Part shown: positions 9,964 through 19,996 of the stretch, in pieces
Numbering within the stretch: the stretch's first letter is position 1
Layout: each line of letters opens with the position of its first letter
Assembly: GCA_002205125.1 (NCBI GenBank)
Contig: NIOE01000015.1
Coordinates: 62,001 to 126,000 of the forward strand
Direction of reading: 5' to 3'
Source: Roseateles noduli
GTDB taxonomy: Bacteria; Pseudomonadota; Gammaproteobacteria; Burkholderiales; Burkholderiaceae_C
Length of the DNA: 64,000 nt
Notes under the pieces: model-generated
The model's database searches: none
Seen by the model: the letters and a program-made list of their open reading frames with translations, nothing else
What the model was told of the DNA's origin: nothing
Program-made: the position numbers and the translations under genes

Positions 9964-12098
9964 CGTGCCTCCACCAGGCCCGCGTCGCTGCCCGACTGGG
10001 CAAAGAACAGCGGCAGCAGGATGGTGACCTTGGTGCCTTTTCCAGGCGCGCTTTCCACGTTGATCTTTCCTCCGAGTTCCTGCAGATACTGGTAGCTCTC
10101 GTAGGCGCCGATGCCCATGCCCGCCGCCTTCGTCGTCTGGAACGGCTTGAACAGCCGTTGATCGATGAACTCCTGCGACATGCCGCAGCCAGTATCTTCC
10201 ACTTCCACCTGCGCGTGGCTGCCCACGCGCTGCAATCGCAAGGTCACGCGGCCATCGATCGGCGTCGCGTCCAGCGCGTTCTGCACGACGTGGCCGAGCA
10301 CGCGTTCGATGCGCTCCTCATGGCCGCGCGCGCTGACCTCGTCACGCAGCTCCAGTTCCAGCGCGCGGCCCTTGCTCACGGCCGCCGCGGCCAGCCGCCG
10401 CGCGATCGCCGTCAGCACCACGCCGCCGGCGCTGCCGTGATGCGGCTTGTCGCCCTCGCGCAATTGCAGCATCAGCTGGCGCATCTTCTCCAGCGAGTTT
10501 TCCACCGTGTCCAGCATGTCCTGCTGGAACTCCGGGTTGTCGCGCAGCCGCTTGGCGTTCTTCATCATCAGCGACAGCTGCGTGACGATGTTCTTGAGGT
10601 CATGCACGACGAAGGCCGACATGCGGTTGAAGGCCTCGAACTTGCGCGCCTCCAGGAGCGCTTCCGCGGCCTGCATCTGCGCGAGGTAACTGGCCGCCTG
10701 CTGGGCGGCGGTGCGAAGGAGGTCGCGCACTTCCCAGTTGAGCTCCAGCCGCGTGCGCGGCTGGCCCAGGATCACCCAGCCCGTCAGCACGCCGGCGTTG
10801 AGCAGTGGGATCAGCAGCCAATGTCGCGCATCGCCGGCGATCGCCTCGGGCAGCGGCGCATGTTCGTAGGCGGCCGGACTCTGTCGCCACTCGTCGAGAT
10901 CGACGATCCACGCGCGCTCCTGCAGCAGGCGCAGCAGCGGCTCGTCGGCGGTCAGCGGCTGGCGGTCGTCGTTGAGGTTCCAGCGCGCGGCCTGCTGGTA
11001 GTCCGTGCCGGCGGTCGTCGCCGGCGCGCGGCGCAACCACAGCGCGCCGCCGGGGCTTTCCACCAGATGCGCCAGGCCGCGGATCACCGATTCGCCCAGC
11101 TCCGCAGGCGACGCGCTGGCCGACAGCATCGCGGTGAAGCGCAGCCACTCCTGCCGGTAGTCGTAGCGGTAGCTGAAGAAATGCTTGCTGATGTAGACGC
11201 GCAGCTTCGCGCGCAGCGAGCCCGACAGCCCCATCGTCAGCAGCACCAGCACGCCCACCGCCAGCAGCACCTGCTGCAGCGCTCGGCCCCATTCGCCGCC
11301 GGTGTAGCGCACGTAGTAGCCGATGCCGGACACGCCGAGCAGGTACACGCCGACGATCAGCAGCGTGGCTGAATGGAAGGCCGCGGTGCGGGAGACATGG
11401 AGCTTGTCCAGCCACTTCTTGTGGCGGCGGCTGGCCAGCCACAGCAGCGGCACGGCCAGGCTGTGCACGGCGGCGCGCACGCTGAGCGCGTCGCCGTCGA
11501 ACTGCGCGAACAGCGAGGCCTGCGAGTACACGAACACGTCGAACGCGAACACCGCGCCCAGGCCCAGGCTCACCGGCTTGGCGTTCCAGCGCGCGTCGCT
11601 GTCGATGTTGCGCAGCATCTGCTCGATCAGCACCAGCCCGAACACGCCCAGGCCCAGCCAGGCCATCGTCATGGGGCGCTGCATCTCCGCCAGCGGCGCC
11701 TCGCCCCAGTAGCGCCACAGCGGCAGCGCCACGGCCGCGGCCACGCCGGCCCACGCCAGCCACTGCAGCGGCCGGGCGACGCCGGCGCTGCGCGTCTGGC
11801 CGTCGTCGTCGCGCGATTCGATCAGCGCCAGGATGAAGGAGAACCACGCGCCGTAGCGCAGCGCGTCGCAGATGGGGAGGAGCACCAGCGCGGGCCACTG
11901 GTGGCTGCCGAGCCAGCCCTGCTCGGCCGCGGCGTCAAGGCCGGCCCACAGGGCGGTGAGCAGCAGGGCCGCCTGCAGCCGCAGCGCGCGGCGCCGGTGC
12001 TGGCCGAACTGGGGCAGCACCACGACCGCCAGGGCCAGATGCGCGAATACCGCGACGATCCCCGACGCGGCGCCGAGGCTCAGGGTGTCGGTCCACAT
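9960..12098 (-). CDS. prsK: PEP-CTERM system membrane histidine kinase PrsK
   Basis: 712 residues. The first about 300 residues contain roughly ten hydrophobic segments, a GAF-like region follows, and then a histidine kinase core. The phosphoacceptor is in FVVHDLKNIVTQLSLM. The ATP-binding domain shows NALDATPIDGRV, DTGCGMSQEFI and GMGIGAYESYQYLQELGG. This architecture, with a multi-spanning N-terminus and HDLKN, is typical of PrsK. It would sense an unknown envelope or intracellular signal and phosphorylate PrsR, whose gene it overlaps. The start at 12098 lies 86 bases after the sugar transferase gene; that gap holds a small stem-loop (12160-12174). Confidence 0.92.
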
Positions 12099-12184
12099 GG
12101 ATCAATGTCCCGGCGCGAACGCCGCGAGCAGGATCGTCGGGCGCGGGGACCGGACGCCGGGAGCGGGACGCTCCGCCGTCGCGC

Positions 12185-13561
12185 TCAGCGCGCCCCCCGG
12201 CCCGTCAGGACCACCGCCACCGTCTCGAGCATGATCAGCAGGTCGAGGAACAGCGTGTGGTTCTTGACGTAGTACAGGTCGTACTGGAGCTTCTCCAGCG
12301 AGTCCTCGATGGTCGAGCCGTATTCGTAGCGGACCTGCGCCCAGCCGGTCACGCCCGGCTTCACGCTGTGACGCACGGCGTAGTACGGGATCTGCGCGAC
12401 CAGCTCGTCGACGAAGAACGGACGTTCCGGGCGCGGGCCGACCATGCTCATTTCGCCGCGCAGCACGTTGATCAGCTGCGGCAGCTCGTCGATGCGGACC
12501 TTGCGGATGAAGTTGCCGACGCGTGTGACGCGGGCGTCGTTCTTGGTCGCCCACTGGGGACGGCCGTCCTTCTCGGCGTCGTTGCGCATGCTGCGGAACT
12601 TGATCACCTTGAAGGTCGCGCCGTTCAGGCCGACGCGTTCCTGCGTGTAGAAGATCCCGCCGGGCGATTCCAGCTTGATGAGCAGCGCGGTGACCGCCAT
12701 GATCGGCGCGGTCGCGACCAGCAGCAGCAGCGAGGAGACCAGGTCGAAGGCGCGCTTGACGGCGCTGCGCAGCACGCCCTGGTTGAAGCCGTCGCCGAAG
12801 ATCAGCCAGCCGGCGTGCACGTGGCTGATCTTGATCTGCGCCAGCGTCTTCTCGAAGTAGGTGGCCAGGTCCACGACGCGGATGCCGTAGAGCTTGCAGT
12901 CCAGCAGCTGGCGCAGCGGCATGCTGCCGCCGCGGCGCTCGGACAGGGCCACGACGATCTCGTCCACGCCCAGGCGCATGGCGGCGTCGGTGAGGCTCTC
13001 GGCGGCCAGCAGTTCGTGCGCGGGGACCTGCGGATCGACCTCGTTCGGGCCGGGCAGGAAACCGACGATCTGCGCGTGCGGATCCGCGGCGCGCAGGCTG
13101 TCGCTGACGGCCAGGGCGGCGTGGCCGCTGCCGAAGATCAGGATCTTGGTCCGGCCGGCGCCCTGCGCGCCGGAGTGCGCGGCGTACACGCGGTGCACCA
13201 TGACCAGCGCGACGGCCAGCATGGCGGTCGTGGTCAGCAGGTCGCGGTGGGAGACGGTCGCGGGGATCAGGCTGAACAGGCCGTAGGCCAGCGGCAGGCC
13301 GATCAGCAGCGCGAAGAGCGCGCGGGCGCAGGACTGCGTCAGCGAGCGCTTGTGGGATTGGGAGTAGAGGCCGGACGCGGAGTTGATGACGAACATGCCG
13401 CCGGCGAGGGAGAGTCCGTAGGACGCCGCGAAGCTCACCATGTGCTCGCCGCTGCCCTGGCTCAACGCGACCGCGAACACCGCCGCCACGATCAGGCCCA
13501 GGTCGAACAGCACCTGAACCAGGGTACGACGATGAAGGTAATGGTTGAAAATTCGAATCAT
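12185..13561 (-). CDS. PEP-CTERM-associated undecaprenyl-phosphate sugar transferase (EpsB-like)
   Basis: 458 residues. Four or five N-terminal membrane helices and a Rossmann-like middle region (RTKILIFGSGHAALAVSDSL) are followed by a C-terminal bacterial sugar transferase domain. That domain has FKVIKFRSM, RKVRIDELPQLINVLRGEM, GPRPERP and KPGVTGWAQV, all family hallmarks. It transfers the first sugar phosphate to undecaprenyl phosphate to start exopolysaccharide synthesis. It belongs to the type found with PEP-CTERM systems (TIGR03013). The ATG at 13561 is preferred over a TTG four codons upstream, because GGGGACGGG sits just before it. First gene of the six-gene minus-strand run. Confidence 0.9.
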   Translation of the reverse strand: MIRIFNHYLHRRTLVQVLFDLGLIVAAVFAVALSQGSGEHMVSFAASYGLSLAGGMFVINSASGLYSQSHKRSLTQSCARALFALLIGLPLAYGLFSLIPATVSHRDLLTTTAMLAVALVMVHRVYAAHSGAQGAGRTKILIFGSGHAALAVSDSLRAADPHAQIVGFLPGPNEVDPQVPAHELLAAESLTDAAMRLGVDEIVVALSERRGGSMPLRQLLDCKLYGIRVVDLATYFEKTLAQIKISHVHAGWLIFGDGFNQGVLRSAVKRAFDLVSSLLLLVATAPIMAVTALLIKLESPGGIFYTQERVGLNGATFKVIKFRSMRNDAEKDGRPQWATKNDARVTRVGNFIRKVRIDELPQLINVLRGEMSMVGPRPERPFFVDELVAQIPYYAVRHSVKPGVTGWAQVRYEYGSTIEDSLEKLQYDLYYVKNHTLFLDLLIMLETVAVVLTGRGAR

Positions 13562-14101
13562 GCCCGTCCCCAAAGCTGGTCACGGCATCCTCTTGGGATG
13601 CTGTCGCCGACCCGGGTGAACCTCTCAGGACCGCTCGTCGCGGACACTGCTTCCGCCCGAGGAAGCCCCATCCGCTGCGGGGGGCATCATGCCTCCCACC
13701 CCCAGGCTTGAAAGCCCCCTGTTTGCAGGGGCGTCCGCCTTGCAATCCGGCTCGGTTGAACCCGTCTCGCCGACCGCCGCTGGATCCCCGAATCGACCCT
13801 GCGGCACGCTGACGGGGGCCATTGTCTGTAGGCCCAGTTAGGTGCAAACCCCCTGACTGAATGCTTTGAGGGGCTCTCGTGTGGGAATGCACGTGAGTGA
13901 GGGGGTGACCCCTCGATCAGGGGACAGCCGGGTGTCGTGCCGACGTCGTCCTGTCAGAGAGGGAACGTGAAGGAATGACGACAACGCGGGACGAAAAAAA
14001 ACGCCCACCGGAGTGGGCGTCTTGTGGCGCGGGTGACCTTGGTGACTTCCGGAGCCCTTCGAAGGAAGGACCCGGGGTCGACGGACACCCCGACCGGTGG
14101 A
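13562..14101. other. 540-bp intergenic region upstream of the sugar transferase gene
   Basis: No credible gene. It should contain the promoter of the minus-strand polysaccharide unit and ends in the livK terminator. One small stem-loop is visible at 13714-13732 (GCCCC..TG / CAGGGGC). I looked for a sigma-54 -24/-12 site on the minus strand that PrsR could use and found none that fits. Confidence 0.6.
13994..14020 (-). terminator. intrinsic terminator of livK
   Basis: Read on the minus strand, ACGCCCAC-TCCG-GTGGGCGT is a perfect 8-bp stem followed by a run of T residues. It sits about 80 bases beyond the livK stop. This is the cleanest intrinsic terminator in the window. Confidence 0.93.
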
Positions 14102-15244
14102 TCAGCGCACGACGGCGAGCTGCTCGCGGTTGCCACCCTTGTAGGTGTACAGGGTCAGCGCGCCGTTCTTGATGTCGCCCTTGGCGTCGAACGCGATCGT
14201 GCCGGTCACACCCTTGAAGTCGGCCGTCTTGGCCAGCACCGGCAGGTAGACCTTCGGATCGGCGGACTTGGCCTTGACCATGGCGTCGACCATCACGTTG
14301 ACCGCGTCATAGACGTACGGGGCGTAGATCTGCACCTCGACCTTGTACTTGTCCTTGAACTTGGCCTTGAAGGCGTCCAGCGACTTCTTCGACTCGCCTT
14401 CCACGCCGCCCGCTTCCGCGCAGACGACCTGGCTGTCGGAGATCGTGCCGGCCGACAGCTTGGGCAGTTCGGCCGTGCAGATGCCGTCGCCGCCCATGAA
14501 CTTGGCTTCGATGCCCAGCTGCTTCATCTGGCGCAGCATCGGGCCGGCCACGGCGTCCATGCCGCCGAAGAAGACGACGTCGGGCTTCTTGCCCTTCAGG
14601 GAGGTCAGGATGGCGGTGAAGTCCGTGGCCTTGTCGTTGGTGAATTCGCGACCGACGACCTTGCCGCCGGCGGCCTTGACGCCCTTCTCGAACTCGTCGG
14701 CGACGCCCTGGCCGTAGGCCGTGCGGTCGTCGATGACGGCGATGGACTTGCCCTTCAGCGAGGTCACCGCGTACTTGCCCAGCGTGCCGCCCAGGTGCAC
14801 GTCGTCGGCCACGACGCGGAACGCCGTCTTGTAGCCGTTGCGGGTGTACTTGGGGTTGGTCGCCGACGGCGAGATCTGCGGGATGCCGGCGTCGCTGTAG
14901 ATCTTGGACGCGGGGATGGTCGTGCCGGAGTTCAGGTGGCCGATCACGCCGTTGACCTTGGAGTCGACCAGCTTCTGGGCGGCCGCGGTGCCTTGCTTCG
15001 GATCGCCGGCGTCGTCTTCGGCCAGCAGCTCGAACTTCACCTTCTTGCCGCCGATCGTCACGCCCTTGGCGTTCAGCTCGTCGATGGCCATCTTGGCGCC
15101 CAGTTCATTGTCCTTGCCCAGGTGCGCGATGGCGCCGCTGGTCGGACCCACGTGGCCGATCTTGACCACCGCATCCTGCGCCAGGGCGGCGCCGCTCGCG
15201 GCAATGGCGATTGCGCCCACGATCACATTCAGCTTGGATTGCAT
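14102..15244 (-). CDS. livK: branched-chain amino acid ABC transporter, periplasmic binding protein
   Basis: 380 residues. A Sec signal peptide (residues 1-22, ending AALAQ) is followed by a type I periplasmic binding fold of the Leu/Ile/Val family (VVKIGHVGPTSGAIAHLGKDNE near the start; VNGVIGHLNSGTTIPASKIY; GIPQISPSATNP). It would capture amino acids in the periplasm for an ABC importer whose membrane and ATPase genes are not here. Isolated livK copies are common in this group. The start at 15244 is supported by GGAGG seven bases upstream, and the gene ends at a strong terminator. Exact ligand preference cannot be read from sequence. Confidence 0.9.
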   Translation of the reverse strand: MQSKLNVIVGAIAIAASGAALAQDAVVKIGHVGPTSGAIAHLGKDNELGAKMAIDELNAKGVTIGGKKVKFELLAEDDAGDPKQGTAAAQKLVDSKVNGVIGHLNSGTTIPASKIYSDAGIPQISPSATNPKYTRNGYKTAFRVVADDVHLGGTLGKYAVTSLKGKSIAVIDDRTAYGQGVADEFEKGVKAAGGKVVGREFTNDKATDFTAILTSLKGKKPDVVFFGGMDAVAGPMLRQMKQLGIEAKFMGGDGICTAELPKLSAGTISDSQVVCAEAGGVEGESKKSLDAFKAKFKDKYKVEVQIYAPYVYDAVNVMVDAMVKAKSADPKVYLPVLAKTADFKGVTGTIAFDAKGDIKNGALTLYTYKGGNREQLAVVR

Positions 15245-15584
15245 CTAGGAACCTCCGACTCGGGATATGTGGAATGACGTTGAGTTCTCAACGCGAGCGA
15301 CCATACCCCGAAAGACGGAAGCGTTTCCATAGTGAAAATGCTGTGAACGCGGTCACGGCGGGAGCGTTGTCGCGCCCCTGTCACCGGGGCAAACCCGGAT
15401 GGTTTTCGCAGGAGTGCGACGGCGTGCACACAGGCCGCACGCGGAGTGCGGTTTTCCGCCCAGTCGATCATCGGCGGGCTGGTCCGACGCCCTGTCCATG
15501 GGCTTCGCGGCACCACGGCGGCGCGAGGCGGCACCCGCCTGGCGCAGCCGTCGTCCAGCGAAGGAATGACAGGAATCGGTCGGC
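15245..15584. other. 340-bp intergenic region, livK leader
   Basis: No gene seen. Two inverted repeats stand out. GTTGAG-TT-CTCAAC (15279-15292), about 35 bases upstream of the livK start, could be an operator. GCCCC-7-GGGGC (15374-15390) may serve holC as a weak terminator. The livK promoter must lie here but no clear -35/-10 pair is visible. Confidence 0.5.
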
Positions 15585-16013
15585 TCAGGCCGACATCACG
15601 TGGTGATTCAGCGTCAGGCCGAGCGCCTTGTAGGCCTTGAATCGACCGCGTCCCGCGGCGACCTGCTCGGCGTCGGCGGAGACCAGCTCCAGCACACGCT
15701 CGAAACGCTCGAGGCCGGGCGGCACGCCGGGCTCGAAATTCAGCAAGACCTGGCACCCGGCCAGCGCGTCGAGCTGGTCCGAGAGCAGGATCGGGGTGCG
15801 TTCCCGCAGCGCGGACGGCGTGTCGGCGCGCAGCAGCAGGTGCGGGAGGAACTCGCCGGGCTCGAAGGTCCAGAGCGTCTGGTCCAGACGCTCCAGCAGG
15901 CGCATGGGTCCCCAGACCCCGACGGTCAGTCCCGCCGCCTGCGTCTTGCGCAGCAGGCGGCAGGCGTAGACCTGGCGGTCGGGCACGCCGGTATAGAAGT
16001 TGACTTCCGTCAC
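15585..16013 (-). CDS. holC: DNA polymerase III subunit chi
   Basis: 142 residues, normal length for HolC. It begins TEVNFYTGVPDRQVYACRLLRK and contains LDQTLWTFEPGEFLPHLL, the chi pattern. Chi links the clamp loader to single-strand binding protein at the replication fork through the psi subunit. The start is GTG at 16013, with a G-rich ribosome-binding region before it. It follows pepA in the same direction at 61 bases, the standard pepA-holC order of proteobacteria. Confidence 0.93.
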   Translation of the reverse strand: MTEVNFYTGVPDRQVYACRLLRKTQAAGLTVGVWGPMRLLERLDQTLWTFEPGEFLPHLLLRADTPSALRERTPILLSDQLDALAGCQVLLNFEPGVPPGLERFERVLELVSADAEQVAAGRGRFKAYKALGLTLNHHVMSA

Positions 16014-16074
16014 CGGACCCGCCCTTCCCTTATCAGCTTCAGCTTTCGGAAGTCCCGAAGAACGCCGACGGCGT

Positions 16075-17535
16075 TCAGCGGACCTGCGACAGCACGAAGT
16101 GCGTCAGCAGGCCGACCGGACGGCCGGTGGCGCCCTTGGCGCCGCCGCCCTTCCAGGCGGTGCCGGCGATGTCCAGGTGACCCCAGCGGTACTTGGACGC
16201 GAAGCGCTGCAGGAACTTGGCGGCGGTGATGGAACCGCCCTCGCGACCGGCGACGTTGGCGACGTCGGCGAAGTTGGTCTTCAGGCCGTCGGCGTAGTCG
16301 TCGTCCAGCGGCAGGCGCCAGCACGGGTCCAGCGCCGTCTCGCCGGCGGCGCTCAGCGCGGCGGCCAGTTCATCGTCGCTGGCATACATGCCCGAGCGCA
16401 CGCCGCCCAGCGCGATCACGCAGGCGCCGGTCAGCGTCGCGACGTCGACGACGACCGCGGGCTTGAAGCGCTCGGCGTAGGTCAGCGCGTCGCACAGGAT
16501 CAGGCGGCCTTCGGCGTCGGTGTTCAGGATCTCGATGGTCTGGCCCGACATCGAGGTGACCACGTCACCCGGCTTGACCGCGCGGGCGCTGGGCATGTTC
16601 TCGCAGGCGGCGATCAGCACGACCAGGTTGATCTTGGGCTTGAGCTCGACCACGGCGCGCAGCGTGCCCAGCACGGAGGCGGCGCCGCCCATGTCGAACT
16701 TCATCTCGTCCATGCCGGCGCCCGGCTTCAGCGAGATGCCGCCCGAGTCGAAGGTGATGCCCTTGCCGACCAGCACCACCGGCGCCTGCGTCTTGGCGGC
16801 ACCTTCGTACTTGGCGACGATGAAGCGCGGCGGCACGTCGGAGCCCTTGGCCACCGACAGGAAGGACCCCATGCCCAGCTTCTCGATGCCCTTCTGGTCC
16901 AGGACCTCGACCTTGATGCCGTGGCTCTTGACCAGCGCCTTGGTCTGGTCGGCCAGGTAGGCCGGCGTGGCGACGTTGGGCGGCAGGTTGGCGCATTCAC
17001 GCGCGACGGCGATGCCGGCGCCGATGGCCTGGCCGCGGGTCAGGCCGGCCTTGACCGCCTTCACGTCGTCCTTGCCGTGCAGCAGGGCGATCTTCGTCAG
17101 TTTCGACGCGGCGGGGGCGCTCGGCTTGGTCTCGCGGTAGACGTAGGTCGCTTCCAGGGCGGCAAGCACGGTCTGCTCGGCCAGGGACTCGGTCAGCTCC
17201 GCGCCGAAACCGACGTAGGCCACCGAGGCGCCGACGGCGCCCTTGCCCTTGAGCTGGCCCAGCGCGGCGACCAGCGCGGTGCGGGCGGCCTTCAGCGACG
17301 CGCCGCTGCCGGCGACGACCAGTCTGGGCGCCTTCAGGCCGGCGGGACGGACCAGGGACAAGACCTGACCCGCCTTCAGCTCGAAGTCGCCGAGCTTGAC
17401 GGCATCCTTGACCAGGGCGGCGACGGTCTTGTCGAGCGAGGCCGGCAGGCTGTCGCCCGCGACCACCAGCACGAGGGCGTCAGCGCCGTGCGACGACAGG
17501 GCGTCGAGGGAAACGAGCTGAGAGCGGAAGTCCAT
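16075..17535 (-). CDS. pepA: leucyl aminopeptidase (cytosol aminopeptidase, M17)
   Basis: 486 residues. The C-terminal catalytic domain has GKGITFDSGGISLKP with metal-binding Lys and Asp, the M17 signature NTDAEGRLILCDAL, and GGVRSGMYASDDEL. It removes N-terminal residues from peptides as a two-metal hexamer; some PepA proteins also bind DNA. The frame extends upstream of 17535, but MDFRSQLVSLDALSS is the family-like start, and any earlier start would run into the divergent lptF gene. The intergenic space to lptF is only 28 bases, so the two promoters overlap each other's gene starts. Confidence 0.95.
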   Translation of the reverse strand: MDFRSQLVSLDALSSHGADALVLVVAGDSLPASLDKTVAALVKDAVKLGDFELKAGQVLSLVRPAGLKAPRLVVAGSGASLKAARTALVAALGQLKGKGAVGASVAYVGFGAELTESLAEQTVLAALEATYVYRETKPSAPAASKLTKIALLHGKDDVKAVKAGLTRGQAIGAGIAVARECANLPPNVATPAYLADQTKALVKSHGIKVEVLDQKGIEKLGMGSFLSVAKGSDVPPRFIVAKYEGAAKTQAPVVLVGKGITFDSGGISLKPGAGMDEMKFDMGGAASVLGTLRAVVELKPKINLVVLIAACENMPSARAVKPGDVVTSMSGQTIEILNTDAEGRLILCDALTYAERFKPAVVVDVATLTGACVIALGGVRSGMYASDDELAAALSAAGETALDPCWRLPLDDDYADGLKTNFADVANVAGREGGSITAAKFLQRFASKYRWGHLDIAGTAWKGGGAKGATGRPVGLLTHFVLSQVR

Positions 17536-17563
17536 AATGCCGAGAAGTAGATAAAGTGCCCGG

Positions 17564-18763
17564 ATGTTATTCGATTCAACCGTACGCAAGGAACTGGCCC
17601 GCAGTTTCGGATTGGCCTTCGTGGTCATCCTGACCATCGTCGTGACGATGCTGCTGGTGCGCTCGCTCGGCATGGCGGCCAAGGGGACGGTGGCCCCGCA
17701 GCACGTGCTGCTGTCGCTGGGCTACCTGACGCTCACGCAGCTGCCGCTGATGCTGGGCCTGTCGCTCTTCGTGGCCGTCGTCATGTCGCTGGGGCGCATG
17801 TACAAGGAATCGGAGATGACCGTCTGGTTCGCCAGCGGCCTGGGACTGACGCGATTCGCACGGCCGGTGCTGACCATGGCCTCGCCGGTGCTGGTCGTGG
17901 TGCTGGTGCTGCTCACCATCGTCTCGCCGTGGAGCAACGACAGCAGCGCCCAGCTCCGTGCGCAGTTCGAGCAGCGCAGCGACCTCTCCCGCGTCGCGCC
18001 CGGCCAGTTCCAGACGTCCAGCGACGGCACGCGGGTGTTCTTCATCGAACGCGATCCCGCGGACGAGGCCGCGGCGCGCAACGTCTTCATCATGAACAAC
18101 ACCGAGCACCTGGAGTCGGTGACCACCTCGGCGCGCGGCGCGCTGCAGTACAAGGACAACCAGCGCGTGCTGGTGCTGGATCACGGCCAGCGCAACGACG
18201 TCGACCAGCGCAACGGCGACAAGTCGGTGGCGCGCTTCCAGCAGTACCAGGTCGTGGTGGATGAGGAGGTCATGCGCGTCGGCGGCACGCTGCCGCCCAA
18301 GGCCAGACCGACGATGGACCTGCTGGTCGAGCGCACGCCGCAGGGCGACGGCGAACTGGCCTTCCGCTTCGGCATGGCGCTGGCCTGCGTCAACCTGGTG
18401 CTGCTGGGCATCGGCATCTCCGCGACCAACCCGCGGCGCGCCAGCAACTGGAACCTGCTCTTCGCCCTGCTGGCCTTCATCGTCTACTACAACCTGACGA
18501 CCCTGAGCCAGACCTGGGTGGTCGGCAACAAGGTCAAGCTGGGCCCGGCCCTGTTCGCGCTGCACGGCGGCGCCTTCCTTGTGGCGCTGCTGCTGATGCT
18601 GTGGCGGGAACAGGGGGCGCGCGTGGGCGCGCCGCGCAGCGGCGTGCTGCCGGCCCCGCCCGAGAACCCGGGCTACGCGGAGACGGTCTTCGTCGCACCA
18701 CCGGCCGGCACGGTGATCGCGCCCGCGTCGATGTCGTCTTCCACGCCGGGAGTGCCTACATGA
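17564..18763 (+). CDS. lptF: LPS export permease LptF
   Basis: 399 residues. It begins LFDSTVRKELARSFGLAFVV, the LptF opening, with three N-terminal and three C-terminal membrane helices around a periplasmic beta-jellyroll domain (about residues 130-260). With LptG and the LptB ATPase it extracts lipopolysaccharide from the inner membrane and passes it to LptC/LptA. The C-terminal cytoplasmic tail is Pro-rich and slightly long. Its stop overlaps the lptG start as ATGA. It diverges from pepA. Confidence 0.95.
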   Translation: MLFDSTVRKELARSFGLAFVVILTIVVTMLLVRSLGMAAKGTVAPQHVLLSLGYLTLTQLPLMLGLSLFVAVVMSLGRMYKESEMTVWFASGLGLTRFARPVLTMASPVLVVVLVLLTIVSPWSNDSSAQLRAQFEQRSDLSRVAPGQFQTSSDGTRVFFIERDPADEAAARNVFIMNNTEHLESVTTSARGALQYKDNQRVLVLDHGQRNDVDQRNGDKSVARFQQYQVVVDEEVMRVGGTLPPKARPTMDLLVERTPQGDGELAFRFGMALACVNLVLLGIGISATNPRRASNWNLLFALLAFIVYYNLTTLSQTWVVGNKVKLGPALFALHGGAFLVALLLMLWREQGARVGAPRSGVLPAPPENPGYAETVFVAPPAGTVIAPASMSSSTPGVPT

Positions 18764-19923
18764 GAACCGTCCGGCGGCTGCTGTACCGCGACATCCTGAG
18801 CTCCTTCGCCCTGGTCATGACCGGGTTCCTGGCGCTGTTCTTCTTCCTCGACTTCATCGACGACCTGGACCGCTTCCAGCGCCTGGGCCTGGGCATCGGG
18901 CTGGCGGTCTGGTCCAGCATGCTGAAGCTGCCGGGCCGCTTCTACGAGCTGATGCCCATCGCGGTCCTGATCGGCACCATCTTCAGCATGGCGCGGCTGG
19001 CGCAGTCCAGCGAGTTCACCATCCTGCGCACCGGCGGCCTCGGCCCGCAGCGCGCGCTGGGCCTGCTGAGCGTGATGGCCCTGGCCATCGCCGTGCTGGC
19101 CTTCGTCGTGGGCGACTTCGTCAATCCCTGGGCGGACCGCCAGGCGCAGCTGCTCAAGTCCAGCGCCAACGGCGGCGTCACCAACGCCCAGGGCGCCTGG
19201 CTGAAGGATCGCGTCGGCGACTTCAGCTACGCGGTCCACGTCGGCCGGGCGCGCGCCAACGGGACGATGGAGGACGTGCTGGTCTACGAGTTCGACAGCA
19301 AGGGCGCCATGGCCACGCGACTGACCGCCAAGAACGCGACCGTCGATCCGACCGGTCGGTGGCTGATGAACGAGGTGCAGCTGATGCAGTGGTCGCGCGC
19401 GCCGTCGCCGCTGAACCAGCCCGCGCTGTCGGCGCCGCAGCACGCGGACCCGGCCGCGCCGCAGGACAAGCTCGCCGAGAACCCCGCGGTGCGCGAGATC
19501 CTGCTGCCCACGTACGAATGGCAGAGCCAGCTGCCCTCGGGCGTGGTGGCGGCGGCGGTGCAGCCGACCTGGAACATGTCCACGCTGGAGCTCTACCGCT
19601 ACACGCGCCACCTGTCCTCCCAGGAGCAGTCCTCGGCGCAGCCCGAGATCCAGTTCTGGCGCAAGGCCTTCTATCCGTTCGCCTGCATGGTGATGGTGGC
19701 GCTGGCGCTGCCCTTCGCCTACCTGCACTTCCGCTCGGGCGGCATCAGCGTGAAAGTCTTCGGCGGCATCATGCTGGGCATCAGCTTCGTGGTGCTGAAC
19801 GCCATCACGGGCCACCTCGGACTGCTGCGCGACTGGACGCCGTGGCTGGTGGCCTCGGCGCCCAGCCTGCTCTACCTGGGCATCTCGATGGGCGCGTTCT
19901 ACTGGCTGGTGCGGTATCGATGA
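18760..19923 (+). CDS. lptG: LPS export permease LptG
   Basis: 387 residues, with six membrane helices around a periplasmic domain, the partner of LptF. It starts RTVRRLLYRDILSSFALVM, which matches the LptG N-terminus. The middle has GRWLMNEVQLMQWS and the end has GISVKVFGGIMLGISFVVLNAITGHLG, both typical. The ATG at 18760 overlaps the lptF stop by four bases, so the two permease subunits are probably made in equal amounts. Confidence 0.95.
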   Translation: MRTVRRLLYRDILSSFALVMTGFLALFFFLDFIDDLDRFQRLGLGIGLAVWSSMLKLPGRFYELMPIAVLIGTIFSMARLAQSSEFTILRTGGLGPQRALGLLSVMALAIAVLAFVVGDFVNPWADRQAQLLKSSANGGVTNAQGAWLKDRVGDFSYAVHVGRARANGTMEDVLVYEFDSKGAMATRLTAKNATVDPTGRWLMNEVQLMQWSRAPSPLNQPALSAPQHADPAAPQDKLAENPAVREILLPTYEWQSQLPSGVVAAAVQPTWNMSTLELYRYTRHLSSQEQSSAQPEIQFWRKAFYPFACMVMVALALPFAYLHFRSGGISVKVFGGIMLGISFVVLNAITGHLGLLRDWTPWLVASAPSLLYLGISMGAFYWLVRYR

Positions 19924-19996
19924 GCGGCGGGAACGCCGCCTGCCCGGCCGACCACCGGCCCGTGTCACCGACGTTTCGCCCGAGGGAGGACTGCTG

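Noticed and set aside
13562-13993. Sigma-54 promoter or cyclic-di-GMP riboswitch before the sugar transferase gene
   Set aside because: No TGGCAC-N5-TTGC match on the minus strand and no conserved GEMM-type core could be found by eye.
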